A stretch of DNA of 64,000 bases from Larkinella sp. C7 (GTDB lineage Bacteria; Bacteroidota; Bacteroidia; Cytophagales; Spirosomataceae). Below the pieces are notes generated by a model. The model searched no databases and was not told the DNA's origin. It saw only the letters and a list, made by a program, of their open reading frames with translations. Where the stretch lies: positions 186,338 through 250,337 of the forward strand of contig NZ_VBSL01000005.1 in NCBI RefSeq assembly GCF_006149005.1. Reading direction: 5' to 3'. The translations under genes were made by a program, and so were the position numbers. Below are positions 26,696 to 35,208 of the stretch, piece by piece (the first letter of the stretch is position 1; each line of letters begins with the position of its first letter).

Positions 26696-27337
26696 ATGAA
26701 ACAACCTGTACGTTTATATGCCTGGTTAACCGGATTGGCACTTCTGGTATCGCAGAGTCTGATGGCTCAGAGCGATAGCAGCAGGCCCAAAAGCCGGTTG
26801 GAGTTGGGGCAAAAACCCGCACCGACGAGTCGTGTGATTCACTCCCGCAACTTCCCTTTCCTGAAGCATCCCAGCGTTTCCAGTCTGGATCGTGGCGTTA
26901 CTGCTCAGAAAAATACCGCCATTAACCAATTTTACCGCAATCAGCTTCTGCATACCTCGGCGGGTAAAACCCCGGTTCGCGCGGCCAGCTCGGATACCGG
27001 CAATCTGCCCACGCCTGAAGCCCGCGTTTCTGCGGAAGAAACACGAAAGGTTGAGGATTGGATGTATGCCAACGAACGGATCACGGTTTCTAATATTTAC
27101 CCGAATCCAGCCAATGAAAGAGCCGAAATTGATTACCAGATTTTTGGCGGTGTAAAAGACGCTAAACTCATCTTTTACAATGTGTTAGGAGCTCCGGTGA
27201 AAGAGTATGTTCTGGATCGGAACGAGCGAAAAATTCGGATTGCAACCAGCGAAATGAATTCCGGTATGTACTTTTATCAACTGTCTCTGGAAGGGCAAAA
27301 AATTGCAACCAAAAAGTTAATGGTCAGTCATCAATGA
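26696..27337 (+). CDS. Small protein with type IX secretion sorting domain
   Basis: This 213-residue protein has a signal peptide ending at LMAQ and a C-terminal type A sorting domain (about 135-213: ISNIYPNPA-type start after ERITVS, NVLGAPVKEY, MNSGMYFYQLSLEGQ, TKKLMVS). Between them lie only about 110 polar residues with no recognised domain, so it may be a structural or scaffold surface protein rather than an enzyme. It has a clear promoter of its own and lies between the OstA-like and bamD genes. The sorting domain implies export by the type IX system. Confidence 0.9.
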   Translation: MKQPVRLYAWLTGLALLVSQSLMAQSDSSRPKSRLELGQKPAPTSRVIHSRNFPFLKHPSVSSLDRGVTAQKNTAINQFYRNQLLHTSAGKTPVRAASSDTGNLPTPEARVSAEETRKVEDWMYANERITVSNIYPNPANERAEIDYQIFGGVKDAKLIFYNVLGAPVKEYVLDRNERKIRIATSEMNSGMYFYQLSLEGQKIATKKLMVSHQ

Positions 27338-27464
27338 CTGTCGATAGGTAGTTCGATAGGCAGTAGGCAGTTTTTCTGTTTACTGCTTATTTTTTTGCCT
27401 GACAACACCTTCAACGTTAGCACTATTTACGGGGAATGATCGTTAGTCTTACAGAGATTTTTAT

Positions 27465-27472
27465 TAATTTTG
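27465..27472 (+). promoter_or_regulatory. bamD -7 element very close to the start codon
   Basis: TAATTTTG fits TAnnTTTG exactly, with TTA at the -33 position (19 bp spacing, two of three bases). The predicted transcription start, about 27479, is one base before the ATG at 27480, implying a leaderless or near-leaderless message. Confidence 0.5.
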
Positions 27473-27479
27473 CATCCTT

Positions 27480-28364
27480 ATGCAGCATTGTTTGAAAGCA
27501 GGTACAGTAGCGGTTGTGTTGTTGGTGATGATTACGTCATGCAGCCCATTTCAGAAACTACAGAAAACGGGTACCGATGATCAAAAGTATCAGGCGGCCG
27601 TCACGTACTTTAAAAAAGGAGAATTTTACCGGGCGGGCCTGTTGTTTGAAGAATTGATTCCCATTCTGAAAGGAAGCACGGAATCGGAAATGGCCCAGTT
27701 CTACCGGGCTCACTGCGAATACCAGCAGCAGAACTACCAGTTATCGTCGTTTCACTTCAAGCAATTTTACGAAACCTTTGCCCGAAGCGATTACGCCCAC
27801 GAAGCGATGTATTTCTACGCCCTTTCGCTCTACAAAGATTCGCCGAACTACAACCTGGACCAATCCAATACCCTGACGGCCATGGCCGCTTTGCAGGACT
27901 TCATCAATGCCCACCCGCAGAGTCCTTTCCGGCAGGAATGTACCCAGTATATCGCCGTTTTACGCGATAAGCTGGAATTGAAAGCCTACGATAAAGCCAA
28001 GCAGTACTACAAGACGAGTGCCGCCAACATTGCCAATTACCGGTCGTCGGTGGTTTCCATTACCAATTTCCTCCGCGAGTACCCGGATTCGAAATACAAT
28101 GAAGAACTGGCCTACCTGCGCGTGGATGCGCAGTATAACCTGGCCAAAAACAGTTTTGCCGACAAACTGAAAGAGCGGCACCAGGAAGTGGTGACCTATT
28201 ACCTGGCACTCGTAGACAAATTCCCGAAAAGCCCGGATCTTAAAAAAGCCGAGCGGATGTATGAAGACAGCCGGAAGGAGCTGGAAACCATCGCCAATCA
28301 GGAAAAAGAGAAATTGAATCAGCAACAAAAACCGGCCAAAGTCACGGCGACAACGGCCAATTAA
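27480..28364 (+). CDS. bamD: Outer membrane assembly lipoprotein BamD
   Basis: This 294-residue protein has a lipobox near residue 21 (VMITSCSPF). It is followed by TPR units: QKYQAAVTYFKKGEFYRAGLLFEELIP, AQFYRAHCEYQQQNYQLSSFHF and the DYAHEAMYFYALSLYKDSP repeat, typical of Bacteroidota BamD. With BamA it inserts beta-barrel proteins into the outer membrane, from the periplasmic face. The C-terminal 30 residues are a Gln/Lys-rich tail. rpoZ follows 69 bp later, an arrangement common in this phylum. Near-leaderless translation is possible, since the only suitable start is next to the -7 box. Confidence 0.93.
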   Translation: MQHCLKAGTVAVVLLVMITSCSPFQKLQKTGTDDQKYQAAVTYFKKGEFYRAGLLFEELIPILKGSTESEMAQFYRAHCEYQQQNYQLSSFHFKQFYETFARSDYAHEAMYFYALSLYKDSPNYNLDQSNTLTAMAALQDFINAHPQSPFRQECTQYIAVLRDKLELKAYDKAKQYYKTSAANIANYRSSVVSITNFLREYPDSKYNEELAYLRVDAQYNLAKNSFADKLKERHQEVVTYYLALVDKFPKSPDLKKAERMYEDSRKELETIANQEKEKLNQQQKPAKVTATTAN

Positions 28365-28433
28365 TCAATAAACGGTTGCCCGAATACACCAGCGTTCGGT
28401 GGCCGAAAACCGAGAAGAGAAAACCAAAAAACT

Positions 28434-28754
28434 ATGGCAAATAATCCTTCGATCATCACCCGCGATACCGATAAAATTGCGGCAGCAACGGGTAATCTGT
28501 ACGAATCAGTATCGATCATTTCAAAACGGGCGCGGCAGATTTCGAGCAAAATGAAAGAAGAACTGAGCAACAAACTTTCAGAATTTGCGTCGGCCGTCGA
28601 CAACCTGGAAGAAGTGTTCGAAAACCGGGAGCAGATTGAAATTTCAAAATACTACGAGCGTCTTCCCAAACCGACCACGGTGGCAACGGACGAGTTCCTG
28701 GAAGGCAAACTGCAATGGCGCACGGTTGAAGAAGACACGAGCAGCTCGCTGTAA
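28434..28754 (+). CDS. rpoZ: DNA-directed RNA polymerase omega subunit, Bacteroidota type
   Basis: This 106-residue protein has ITRDTDKIAAATGNLYESVSII and KRARQISSKMKEELSNKL, matching the divergent Bacteroidota omega family, in which the canonical E. coli MARVTVEDAVxxxGNRF motif is altered. It binds the beta-prime subunit and helps polymerase assembly. The gene lies between bamD and coaBC, the usual neighbours in this phylum. A palindromic element separates it from coaBC. Confidence 0.92.
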   Translation: MANNPSIITRDTDKIAAATGNLYESVSIISKRARQISSKMKEELSNKLSEFASAVDNLEEVFENREQIEISKYYERLPKPTTVATDEFLEGKLQWRTVEEDTSSSL

Positions 28755-28775
28755 TTCTTTATCTTTACGTTAGAT

Positions 28776-28866
28776 ACAAAACGAACCGAAGAAGCACAGA
28801 GACCACGGAGAAAATCGCACCGGCGACCTCTCTCTGTGTCCTTTGTGCTTCTTCGGTTCGTTTTGT
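28776..28866. repeat. Large palindromic element
   Basis: The outer 22-23 bases of the two arms (from 28776 and ending at 28866) are exact complements (ACAAAACGAACCGAAGAAGC...), followed by imperfect purine-rich arms around AGAGACCACGGAGAAAA and its counterpart. The inner CACAGAG-type sequence resembles dispersed repeats known from many genomes. It separates rpoZ from coaBC and could be a REP-like or mobile miniature element. Confidence 0.75.
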
Positions 28867-28884
28867 GTGTTTATCCTGCTTATC

Positions 28885-30105
28885 ATGTCCAAATTCACCG
28901 GAAAAAAGATTCTGCTGGGCGTAACGGGGAGCATCGCTGCGTATAAATCAGCCCTGCTGATCCGGCTTCTGATCAAGTCGGGAGCCGAAGTGCAGGTGAT
29001 CATGACACCCGCAGCCAAAGATTTCATCACGCCCCTGACGTTGGCCACACTGTCGAAACGTCCCGTTTTTTCGGAGTTCATCCAGTCTGGCGGGCAGGGC
29101 GAAGGGCAGTGGAACAACCACGTCGAGCTGGCTCTTTGGGCCGACTTGCTGGTTATTGCGCCGGTGTCGGCACACACGCTGGCGAAATTGGCCCATGGAT
29201 TTTGTGACGATTTGCTGTCGGCGGTTTATCTATCGGCGAAATGCCCGGTCTTTCTGGCACCCGCCATGGATCTGGACATGTACCGCCACCCTACGACCCT
29301 GGAGAACCTCCGGCGGCTGGAATCCTTTGGCAATCACCTCATTCAGGCCGAACACGGCGAACTGGCGAGCGGACTGGTGGGCGAAGGACGGCTGGCAGAA
29401 CCAGAACACATTGTGAATGAACTGGAGCGGCATTTTGCCCACCGCCCGGTTTTTAGGCACAAACGAATATTGATTACCGCTGGCCCCACGCAGGAGTCCA
29501 TTGATCCGGTTCGCTTTATCAGCAACCACTCGAGCGGCAAAATGGGCTATGCCATTGCCCGCGCTTTTGCCCAGGCCGGAGCCGACGTTACGCTCGTCAG
29601 CGGCCCCACGGTGCAACCCCTCCCCGATTCGGCCATCCGGCGCATAGCGGTACGCTCGGCCCGGGAAATGTTTGAAGCAACGGCGGAAGAGTTTCCGAAA
29701 GCGCACGTGGTTGTGCTGGCAGCCGCCGTGGCCGATTACACCCCCTTGCAACCCGCCGACCAGAAAATCAAGAAAAAGGAAGCGGTTTTTGGGTTGGAAA
29801 TGACCAAAACCGTCGATATTGCCGCCACCCTGGGACAGCAAAAACGCCCGGACCAAATTACGGTCGGTTTTGCGCTGGAAACCAACGATGAACTGGCCAA
29901 TGCGCTGGGAAAACTCCGGGCCAAAAATTTCGATCTGATCGTTCTGAATTCTTTGCGCGATCCGGGAGCCGGTTTTGGGCACGATACCAACAAAATTACC
30001 GTTATTGACAAAGACGAGCGGATGTATGAATTTGATCTGAAATCGAAGGACAAAGTGGCCGAAGATTTGCTCAATCTCGTTCAGGAACAGCTATCGATGG
30101 TATGA
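28885..30105 (+). CDS. coaBC: Bifunctional phosphopantothenoylcysteine decarboxylase / phosphopantothenate-cysteine ligase
   Basis: The frame opens at 28843 inside the palindrome, but the ATG at 28885 matches family starts ([21 protein letters not shown]), giving 406 residues. The N-terminal CoaC half (1-185) is a flavoprotein with the decarboxylase His in [11 protein letters not shown] and the PAMD motif. The C-terminal CoaB half (190-406) has [22 protein letters not shown] and the AAAVADY motif. It makes 4'-phosphopantetheine for coenzyme A in the cytoplasm. It overlaps porD by 4 bp, so the two are translationally coupled. Confidence 0.96.
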   Translation: MSKFTGKKILLGVTGSIAAYKSALLIRLLIKSGAEVQVIMTPAAKDFITPLTLATLSKRPVFSEFIQSGGQGEGQWNNHVELALWADLLVIAPVSAHTLAKLAHGFCDDLLSAVYLSAKCPVFLAPAMDLDMYRHPTTLENLRRLESFGNHLIQAEHGELASGLVGEGRLAEPEHIVNELERHFAHRPVFRHKRILITAGPTQESIDPVRFISNHSSGKMGYAIARAFAQAGADVTLVSGPTVQPLPDSAIRRIAVRSAREMFEATAEEFPKAHVVVLAAAVADYTPLQPADQKIKKKEAVFGLEMTKTVDIAATLGQQKRPDQITVGFALETNDELANALGKLRAKNFDLIVLNSLRDPGAGFGHDTNKITVIDKDERMYEFDLKSKDKVAEDLLNLVQEQLSMV

Positions 30106-31022
30106 AATTTCAATCCTTATTGCGAAGTGTTGCGGCATTCATCGCCCTGTCGACCCAAACCGGTCTGGCCCAGGAACTTAATTGCCAGGTGACGGTAAAT
30201 TTCAACCAGGCCCAGTCGACGCAGGTCACCGACCGTCAGATTTTTCCCCAGCTTCAGAGTTTCATTACGGATTTCATCAATACCCGCCGTTGGACTACCG
30301 ATGCGTTTAACCCGGAAGAACGCATTAACTGCAAACTGATCATCGACATTCTGAAAGTTCCCGCACAGAATGTCTACCAGGGTCGTGCCCAGATTATTGT
30401 CACCCGCCCGGTGTATGGTACCAATTATGAGACCGTTACGCTGCGTTACATCGACAATGCGTTTGATTTCCCCTACCGCCCCAACGATGCGATGTTTTTT
30501 AACGAAAATACCAATTCCCATGAATTAACGTCTTTGCTTGCTTTTCATGCGCTCATCATGCTGGGTGTCGATTACAATACGTTTAGCAAGCAGGGCGGGA
30601 AACCGTTTTTTCAACGGGCCTATAACGTGATGACCCTGGCGAATCAACGGGCAGACGCCGGCGGAGCGTGGGCTGCCAAGGGCGACATCCGCAACCGGTA
30701 CTGGCTGATCGAAAATCTGCAAAGTCAGCAGTTTATTCCTTACCACGAAGCCTTGTATACCTACCACCGCCAGGCATTGGATACCTTCACCACCAACCCA
30801 TCGGGGGCGCGTCAGCAGGTGTTGGGCGTTTTATCAACCCTCCAGCAGGTCAGTCAACAGCGACTCAATTCCGTGGTGATCAACACATTTTTTGACGCCA
30901 AGGGCGAAGAACTCTTTAACATCATGAACGAGGGTCCGCGCGATGAACGGCAAAAAGCTTTCACGCTTCTATCCACCCTCGACCCGGCCAAAACAGAAGT
31001 TTACCGGAAGTTACTCAGATAA
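30102..31022 (+). CDS. porD: Type IX secretion accessory protein PorD (DUF4835)
   Basis: This 306-residue protein has a signal peptide ending near LAQ. The body matches DUF4835: ELNCQVTVNFNQAQSTQVTDRQIFPQ, FINTRRWTTDAF, NCKLIIDI and GTNYETVTLRYIDNAFDF, then ELTSLLAFHALIMLGVDYNTFS. Family members are annotated as PorD, a component linked to type IX secretion and gliding in Bacteroidota, located in the periplasm or outer membrane. Its position after coaBC and before recN is conserved in the phylum. The exact role of PorD is not settled. Confidence 0.9.
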   Translation: MKFQSLLRSVAAFIALSTQTGLAQELNCQVTVNFNQAQSTQVTDRQIFPQLQSFITDFINTRRWTTDAFNPEERINCKLIIDILKVPAQNVYQGRAQIIVTRPVYGTNYETVTLRYIDNAFDFPYRPNDAMFFNENTNSHELTSLLAFHALIMLGVDYNTFSKQGGKPFFQRAYNVMTLANQRADAGGAWAAKGDIRNRYWLIENLQSQQFIPYHEALYTYHRQALDTFTTNPSGARQQVLGVLSTLQQVSQQRLNSVVINTFFDAKGEELFNIMNEGPRDERQKAFTLLSTLDPAKTEVYRKLLR

Positions 31023-31025
31023 TTC

Positions 31026-31268
31026 ATGGGTAAACGTTTAATTCGCATTCGGGCATCGGAGCTTCTCAACCAGTGGACATCCGAATCGGCCGCCGGACTT
31101 GAAAACACCGAAGTCAATGTTGTTTTTCTTGACGGACGCACCTTGCACGGTCGGCTGATCGACGTCCGTGGGTCGGAATTATCGATTCGTGACAACATTG
31201 GTCACGGTCATACGGTCCTGATCCAAACCGTTGATGAAGTCATCCTGGATGAAAAAGCTCCTTTCTAG
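31026..31268 (+). CDS. Small conserved protein, Sm-like fold suspected
   Basis: This 80-residue protein is not a named family to me. Residues about 28-78 alternate strands in a pattern like an Sm/Hfq small barrel: TEVNVVFLDGRTLHGRL, then VRGSELSIRDNI, then TVLIQTVDEVILDE, with the conserved D-G-R-x-x-x-G turn seen after the first strand in LSm proteins. The first 25 residues form a basic helix (RLIRIRASELLNQW). It starts 3 bp after porD and ends 9 bp before recN, so it is part of the operon. A role in RNA or protein binding is only inference. Confidence 0.7.
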   Translation: MGKRLIRIRASELLNQWTSESAAGLENTEVNVVFLDGRTLHGRLIDVRGSELSIRDNIGHGHTVLIQTVDEVILDEKAPF

Positions 31269-31277
31269 ACTTTTACC

Positions 31278-32942
31278 ATGCTTTCGCATTTACTGATAAA
31301 AAACTACGCCCTGATTGAACTACTGGAAATGGATCCGGATTCCGCGCTAAACACCATTACGGGTGAAACAGGGGCGGGAAAATCCATCATGCTGGGTGCC
31401 ATTGGTTTGTTGATGGGCAATCGGGCCGATACAAAGGCGCTCTATAATCCGGACGAAAAATGCGTAATCGAGGGTTTTTTCAAGGTATCAGGCTACCTTA
31501 TCGAGAATTTATTCGAAGAGGCTGACCTCGATTACGACACAACCTGCGTGGTTCGGCGGGAGATCAGCCCAAGTGGAAAGTCCCGCGCTTTTGTGAACGA
31601 TACACCCGTAACCCTCGATATTCTACGACGGGTGACGAGCCACTTAATGGATATTCATTCGCAGCATGATTCCATTCTGCTGGGGTCGAATGAATACCAA
31701 CTGGAAATTGTCGACACCTACGCCCAAAACGACGCCCTGTTACGCCAATACCGCATCGATTACCGCACATATCGACTCAAACAGGAAGCCTACGAGCGCC
31801 TGCTGTCCGAAACGGCGACGATGAAAAAGGAATTCGATTACAACAGCTTTCTGTACGAAGAACTTCATAAACTGGAGTTGCAAACCGACGAACAGGAGTT
31901 GCTGGAACAGGAACTCACGATTCTGGAAAACGCCGAAGATATCAAAGAACGGCTTCAGCTCTCGTCTGATTACCTCGACAATGCGGAGCAATCGGTCGTC
32001 GTTTACCTCAAAAATGTGGTTAACAACCTGAACTACGTCACCCGCCTGACGGACCGGTTCAGCCAGCTTCGGGACCGGGCACAAAGTGCCCTGATCGAAC
32101 TGCGTGACCTCGCCAATGAAATAAACACCGAAGAAGATAACATCGAGACCAACGATGCGCGGGTCGAGATGATTCGGGAACGGTTGAATCTGATTTATCA
32201 GTTGCAAACCAAACACGCGGTAAAAACCATCGCCGAACTGCTGGTTATTCAGGCGGATCTGGAGAAAAAAGTCAGTAAAATTCTGAATTCCGATGCCGAA
32301 CTGGCGTTGGCCAAAGCCGAAAGCGAAACGGCTTTTGAGCAACTCATGACGAGTGCCGATGCCCTTTCTGCCTCACGCCGGGAAGCAAACCCGGAGATTG
32401 AGGAGCGGGTGGGCAGTTTGCTGGCCGATCTGGGTATGCCGAATGCCTCGTTAAAGATCAACCAGGAAACCGGCAAACCGACCGACACGGGTGTCGATAC
32501 AGTTTCTTTCCTGTTCAGTGCCAACAAAGGCGTTAAGAACCAGCAATTGAAAAATGTCGCTTCAGGAGGGGAATTTTCCCGGTTAATGATGGCGATTAAA
32601 TACATCCTGGCCAGCAAACGTTCGCTGCCCACGATTATCTTTGACGAAATTGATACGGGCGTCTCCGGCGAAATTGCAATCAAGATGGGAAACATGATGC
32701 GCGACATGGCGAACAGTCACCAGATCATCGCCATTACGCACCTGCACCAGATTGCCGCGCAGGGCAAAGCCCATTACTTCGTGTACAAAGACAATTCCGG
32801 CAATCGCACCGTAAGCCGGGTAAAAAAACTTAGTTTTAACGAACGGGTTCAGGAAATCGCCCAGATGATTGGCGGAAATAATCCGTCGGCCAGCGTTTTG
32901 AAAAATGCAAAAGAACTGCTGTCGCAGAAAGCGCCGTCCTGA
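31278..32942 (+). CDS. recN: DNA repair protein RecN
   Basis: This 554-residue SMC-like ATPase has the Walker A motif GETGAGKS (29-36), the signature SGGEFSRLMMAI near 430 and Walker B TIIFDEIDTGVSG near 455, separated by a long coiled coil (about 165-370). MLSHLLIKNYALIELLEMDPDSALNTITG is the family opening. RecN gathers DNA ends and supports RecA-dependent double-strand break repair. It follows the Sm-like gene by 9 bp. Confidence 0.96.
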   Translation: MLSHLLIKNYALIELLEMDPDSALNTITGETGAGKSIMLGAIGLLMGNRADTKALYNPDEKCVIEGFFKVSGYLIENLFEEADLDYDTTCVVRREISPSGKSRAFVNDTPVTLDILRRVTSHLMDIHSQHDSILLGSNEYQLEIVDTYAQNDALLRQYRIDYRTYRLKQEAYERLLSETATMKKEFDYNSFLYEELHKLELQTDEQELLEQELTILENAEDIKERLQLSSDYLDNAEQSVVVYLKNVVNNLNYVTRLTDRFSQLRDRAQSALIELRDLANEINTEEDNIETNDARVEMIRERLNLIYQLQTKHAVKTIAELLVIQADLEKKVSKILNSDAELALAKAESETAFEQLMTSADALSASRREANPEIEERVGSLLADLGMPNASLKINQETGKPTDTGVDTVSFLFSANKGVKNQQLKNVASGGEFSRLMMAIKYILASKRSLPTIIFDEIDTGVSGEIAIKMGNMMRDMANSHQIIAITHLHQIAAQGKAHYFVYKDNSGNRTVSRVKKLSFNERVQEIAQMIGGNNPSASVLKNAKELLSQKAPS

Positions 32943-32979
32943 ATGAAAACCCACCGATTTAAAATCCTCCATCAATACC

Positions 32980-33402
32980 ATGAAAAAACTAGTGATTTGC
33001 CTTGTTGCACTGGCGGGTTGTCAGTCATCCAACGACAAAAAAAGCATTGAACAAATGCAGGATCAGGTGATGGTTGTTCATGACGAGATCATGCCCCGCA
33101 CCGATGATCTGATGGATTTGAAGGAAAAAATAAGCCACCAGATTGATAGTCTTTCCAAAATCACACCCGCTTCAGCCAGCGTCAAAGCCCGGCAGGAAGA
33201 AGGTCTGACCATCAATAAAAGCCTGACCGAAACCGACAGTCTGATGTTTGCCTGGATGAATCATTACAACGCCGATACCGTCAAAGGCATGGACGAAAAA
33301 CAGGCAAAGGCGTACCTGGATCTGGAATTGAAGAAAATCAGTGAGGTGAAAGCAAAAATAAACAGCGGAATTACACAGGCGAAGAAATTCCTGGGTAACT
33401 AA
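32980..33402 (+). CDS. Hypothetical lipoprotein with coiled coil
   Basis: This 140-residue protein has a short lipoprotein signal ending ALAGCQ (Cys14). The mature part (about 25-140) is almost wholly helical and amphipathic: EQMQDQVMVVHDEIMPRTDD, MDLKEKISHQIDSLSK and DLELKKISEVKAKINSG. A similar arrangement, opening with a heptad-like segment and a Met/Asp-rich loop, is common in Bacteroidota small lipoproteins of unknown function. It lies between recN and the SCO gene and could be involved in respiratory assembly by context only. Confidence 0.72.
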   Translation: MKKLVICLVALAGCQSSNDKKSIEQMQDQVMVVHDEIMPRTDDLMDLKEKISHQIDSLSKITPASASVKARQEEGLTINKSLTETDSLMFAWMNHYNADTVKGMDEKQAKAYLDLELKKISEVKAKINSGITQAKKFLGN

Positions 33403-33474
33403 TTCCGGACGCGGGCTGTTGATTGTATATGCGGTTTCGCCGTCTGAGTTTTTGCCATTAAACTAAATTTCAGA

Positions 33475-34122
33475 ATGTATTCAGTGCTAAAAAGCAGTAT
33501 TTCGCTGGCCGTCTTCCTTTTTTTAGCGGCTTGCTCATCCACCGAATCCCGGTTGCCCATCATGGGCGAACGGGATGTCATCACGAAAGAAGTCGACGGT
33601 AAAACCGTTACGGATACGGCCTATTATCAGATACCGGGTTTCCAGTTTACCAACCAGGACAGCTTGCCGGTAACGGATAAAACCTTTGATGGAAAGATCT
33701 ATGTCGCTGACTTCTTTTTCATTACCTGCCCGACGATTTGCCCGAAGATGAAAACCCAGATGAAACGGGTTTACGACCAATTCAAGAACAATCCGGACGT
33801 GATGTTGCTGTCGTATACCATCGATCCGAAACACGACACCCCGGCGGTGCTGAAAGAGTTTGCGACCAGTCTGGGAATTACCGGATCGCAGTGGCAATTT
33901 GCAACCGGCCCGAAAGAAGAAATCTTTAAAACCGGCAAGAGTTATATGGTGGTAGCCCAGGAAGACGCCGGCGCGCCGGGCGGTCTTCTCCACAGTGGCC
34001 ACTTTGTGTTGGTAGACAAGGAAAAACGCGTCCGGGGCATGTATGACGGCACCACGGAAGAAGGTGCAGACAGACTGATAGCGGACATCGACCGGTTACT
34101 CGCCGAATATAAAACGAAATGA
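33475..34122 (+). CDS. SCO1/SenC family copper chaperone
   Basis: This 215-residue protein has a lipoprotein signal (LAACSS, Cys20). The thioredoxin-like domain bears the copper motif ITCPTIC (Cys85 and Cys89) and a third ligand His173 in LLHSGHFVLVD. SYTIDPKHDTP is also typical. SCO proteins deliver copper to, or reduce, the CuA site of cytochrome oxidase from the periplasmic face. The stop overlaps the start of the cytochrome c gene by 4 bp, indicating coupled translation and a joint respiratory role. Confidence 0.94.
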   Translation: MYSVLKSSISLAVFLFLAACSSTESRLPIMGERDVITKEVDGKTVTDTAYYQIPGFQFTNQDSLPVTDKTFDGKIYVADFFFITCPTICPKMKTQMKRVYDQFKNNPDVMLLSYTIDPKHDTPAVLKEFATSLGITGSQWQFATGPKEEIFKTGKSYMVVAQEDAGAPGGLLHSGHFVLVDKEKRVRGMYDGTTEEGADRLIADIDRLLAEYKTK

Positions 34123-34547
34123 GAAGACGAACGCTGGGATGGTTGCTCGTACCGCTTCTCTTCCAAACCGCTTGCCAGAGCCAGGAGGAGTTAAAGCAGG
34201 AGAAATATTTTGTGGAGGGCTACCAGCTTTACACCGAACATTGTGCCAATTGCCACCAAACCGACGGCAAGGGTCTTGAAGCGCTTTATCCGCCGATCAA
34301 CGGGTCCGACTATCTGAAAAATAAGGAAAAGGTCATCTGCCTGATTCGGTATGGGCAGAACGAACCGATTGTCGTAAACGGTCGGCGATTCAACCGGCCG
34401 ATGCCCGCCAATCCACAATTAACCGACATCGATGTGGCGGAAATCACAACCTACATTTATAATCAGTGGGGCGGAGAAGCTGTAATTACGGACGTAAAAG
34501 AAGCCAGTAAAATACTGGATACCTGCCGGGTGCAACGTCAACGTTAG
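34119..34547 (+). CDS. c-type cytochrome, lipoprotein
   Basis: This 142-residue protein has a lipobox-like end (FQTACQ, Cys19) and one haem site, HCANCHQTDGKGLE (Cys42, Cys45, His46), with Met94 in RPMPANP as the probable sixth ligand. The rest fits a class I cytochrome c (QLTDIDVAEITTYIYNQWGG). It is translationally coupled to the SCO gene. It may pass electrons to a terminal oxidase at the outer face of the inner membrane. Its cysteine haem sites would be matured by the Ccm system encoded at 52070. Confidence 0.92.
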   Translation: MRRRTLGWLLVPLLFQTACQSQEELKQEKYFVEGYQLYTEHCANCHQTDGKGLEALYPPINGSDYLKNKEKVICLIRYGQNEPIVVNGRRFNRPMPANPQLTDIDVAEITTYIYNQWGGEAVITDVKEASKILDTCRVQRQR

Positions 34548-34554
34548 TTCAACA

Positions 34555-35109
34555 TCAATTTCCGCTGCCCGACATCCGGAAGATCCCCGACGTTTTTCGA
34601 ATAAAGTAGTGCGAAAACGTTTGATCGGTGTCCAACCCCACCCCTTCCAGTCGTTCGTTTGAGTTTTTGCTCAGGATTTTGACCTTTTTTTCGGTGTAAA
34701 CCTTCTTGGTGGTCGGGTTCCAGTTGAGTTCCGGCGTGTAGAGTTCCTGATTCTTTTTCTTGTTGACCACCACCACATTCCCCATGACGCGGTAATAATT
34801 CTGGGCTTGTACATAGCGGCCCGAATCCGCCCGCAGGGTGGTCTCGACCTGTTGGTCAGGGCCGTAGAACTCGATGTTGACGGTTTTGGGGTAAACGCGG
34901 TCGTTGGATTGGTACTTGTACTGCAAGGGCGTTTTCATCTTGACCTTCAACAACCCCATTTCGCTGTACAGAATCTGAACATCGTTGATTTCTTCCAGCG
35001 GGCCGGTATACGGTTTTGATTTTTTTGCAGCCGGTTCTTCCGTACAACTCATCAAGGCACTCCCAAACAGGCCCAAAAAGACGGCCCGAAAAATATACTT
35101 ACTCATCAT
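34555..35109 (-). CDS. lptC: LPS export protein LptC
   Basis: This 184-residue protein has a lipoprotein-type signal (ALMSCTEE, Cys22). The body matches Bacteroidota LptC: DVQILYSEMGLLKVKMKTPLQYKY, YPKTVNIEFYGPDQQVETTLRADSGRYV, NYYRVMGNVVVVNKK and ELYTPELNWNPTTKKVYTEKKVKI. LptC bridges the LptBFG transporter and the periplasmic LPS carrier. Lipidation differs from the E. coli protein, which has a membrane helix. It is convergent with the cytochrome c gene and downstream of the coaX-barrel pair. Confidence 0.9.
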   Translation of the reverse strand: MMSKYIFRAVFLGLFGSALMSCTEEPAAKKSKPYTGPLEEINDVQILYSEMGLLKVKMKTPLQYKYQSNDRVYPKTVNIEFYGPDQQVETTLRADSGRYVQAQNYYRVMGNVVVVNKKKNQELYTPELNWNPTTKKVYTEKKVKILSKNSNERLEGVGLDTDQTFSHYFIRKTSGIFRMSGSGN

Positions 35110-35208
35110 GGTTTTCAGTGTGAATCATTCCAATCCCTAGAACGAAAGTCTGAGCGCCCTGGTTCGTAGCTTTGACTAAACGGTATGGCTCAGCAGTGAA
35201 ACCATCGG

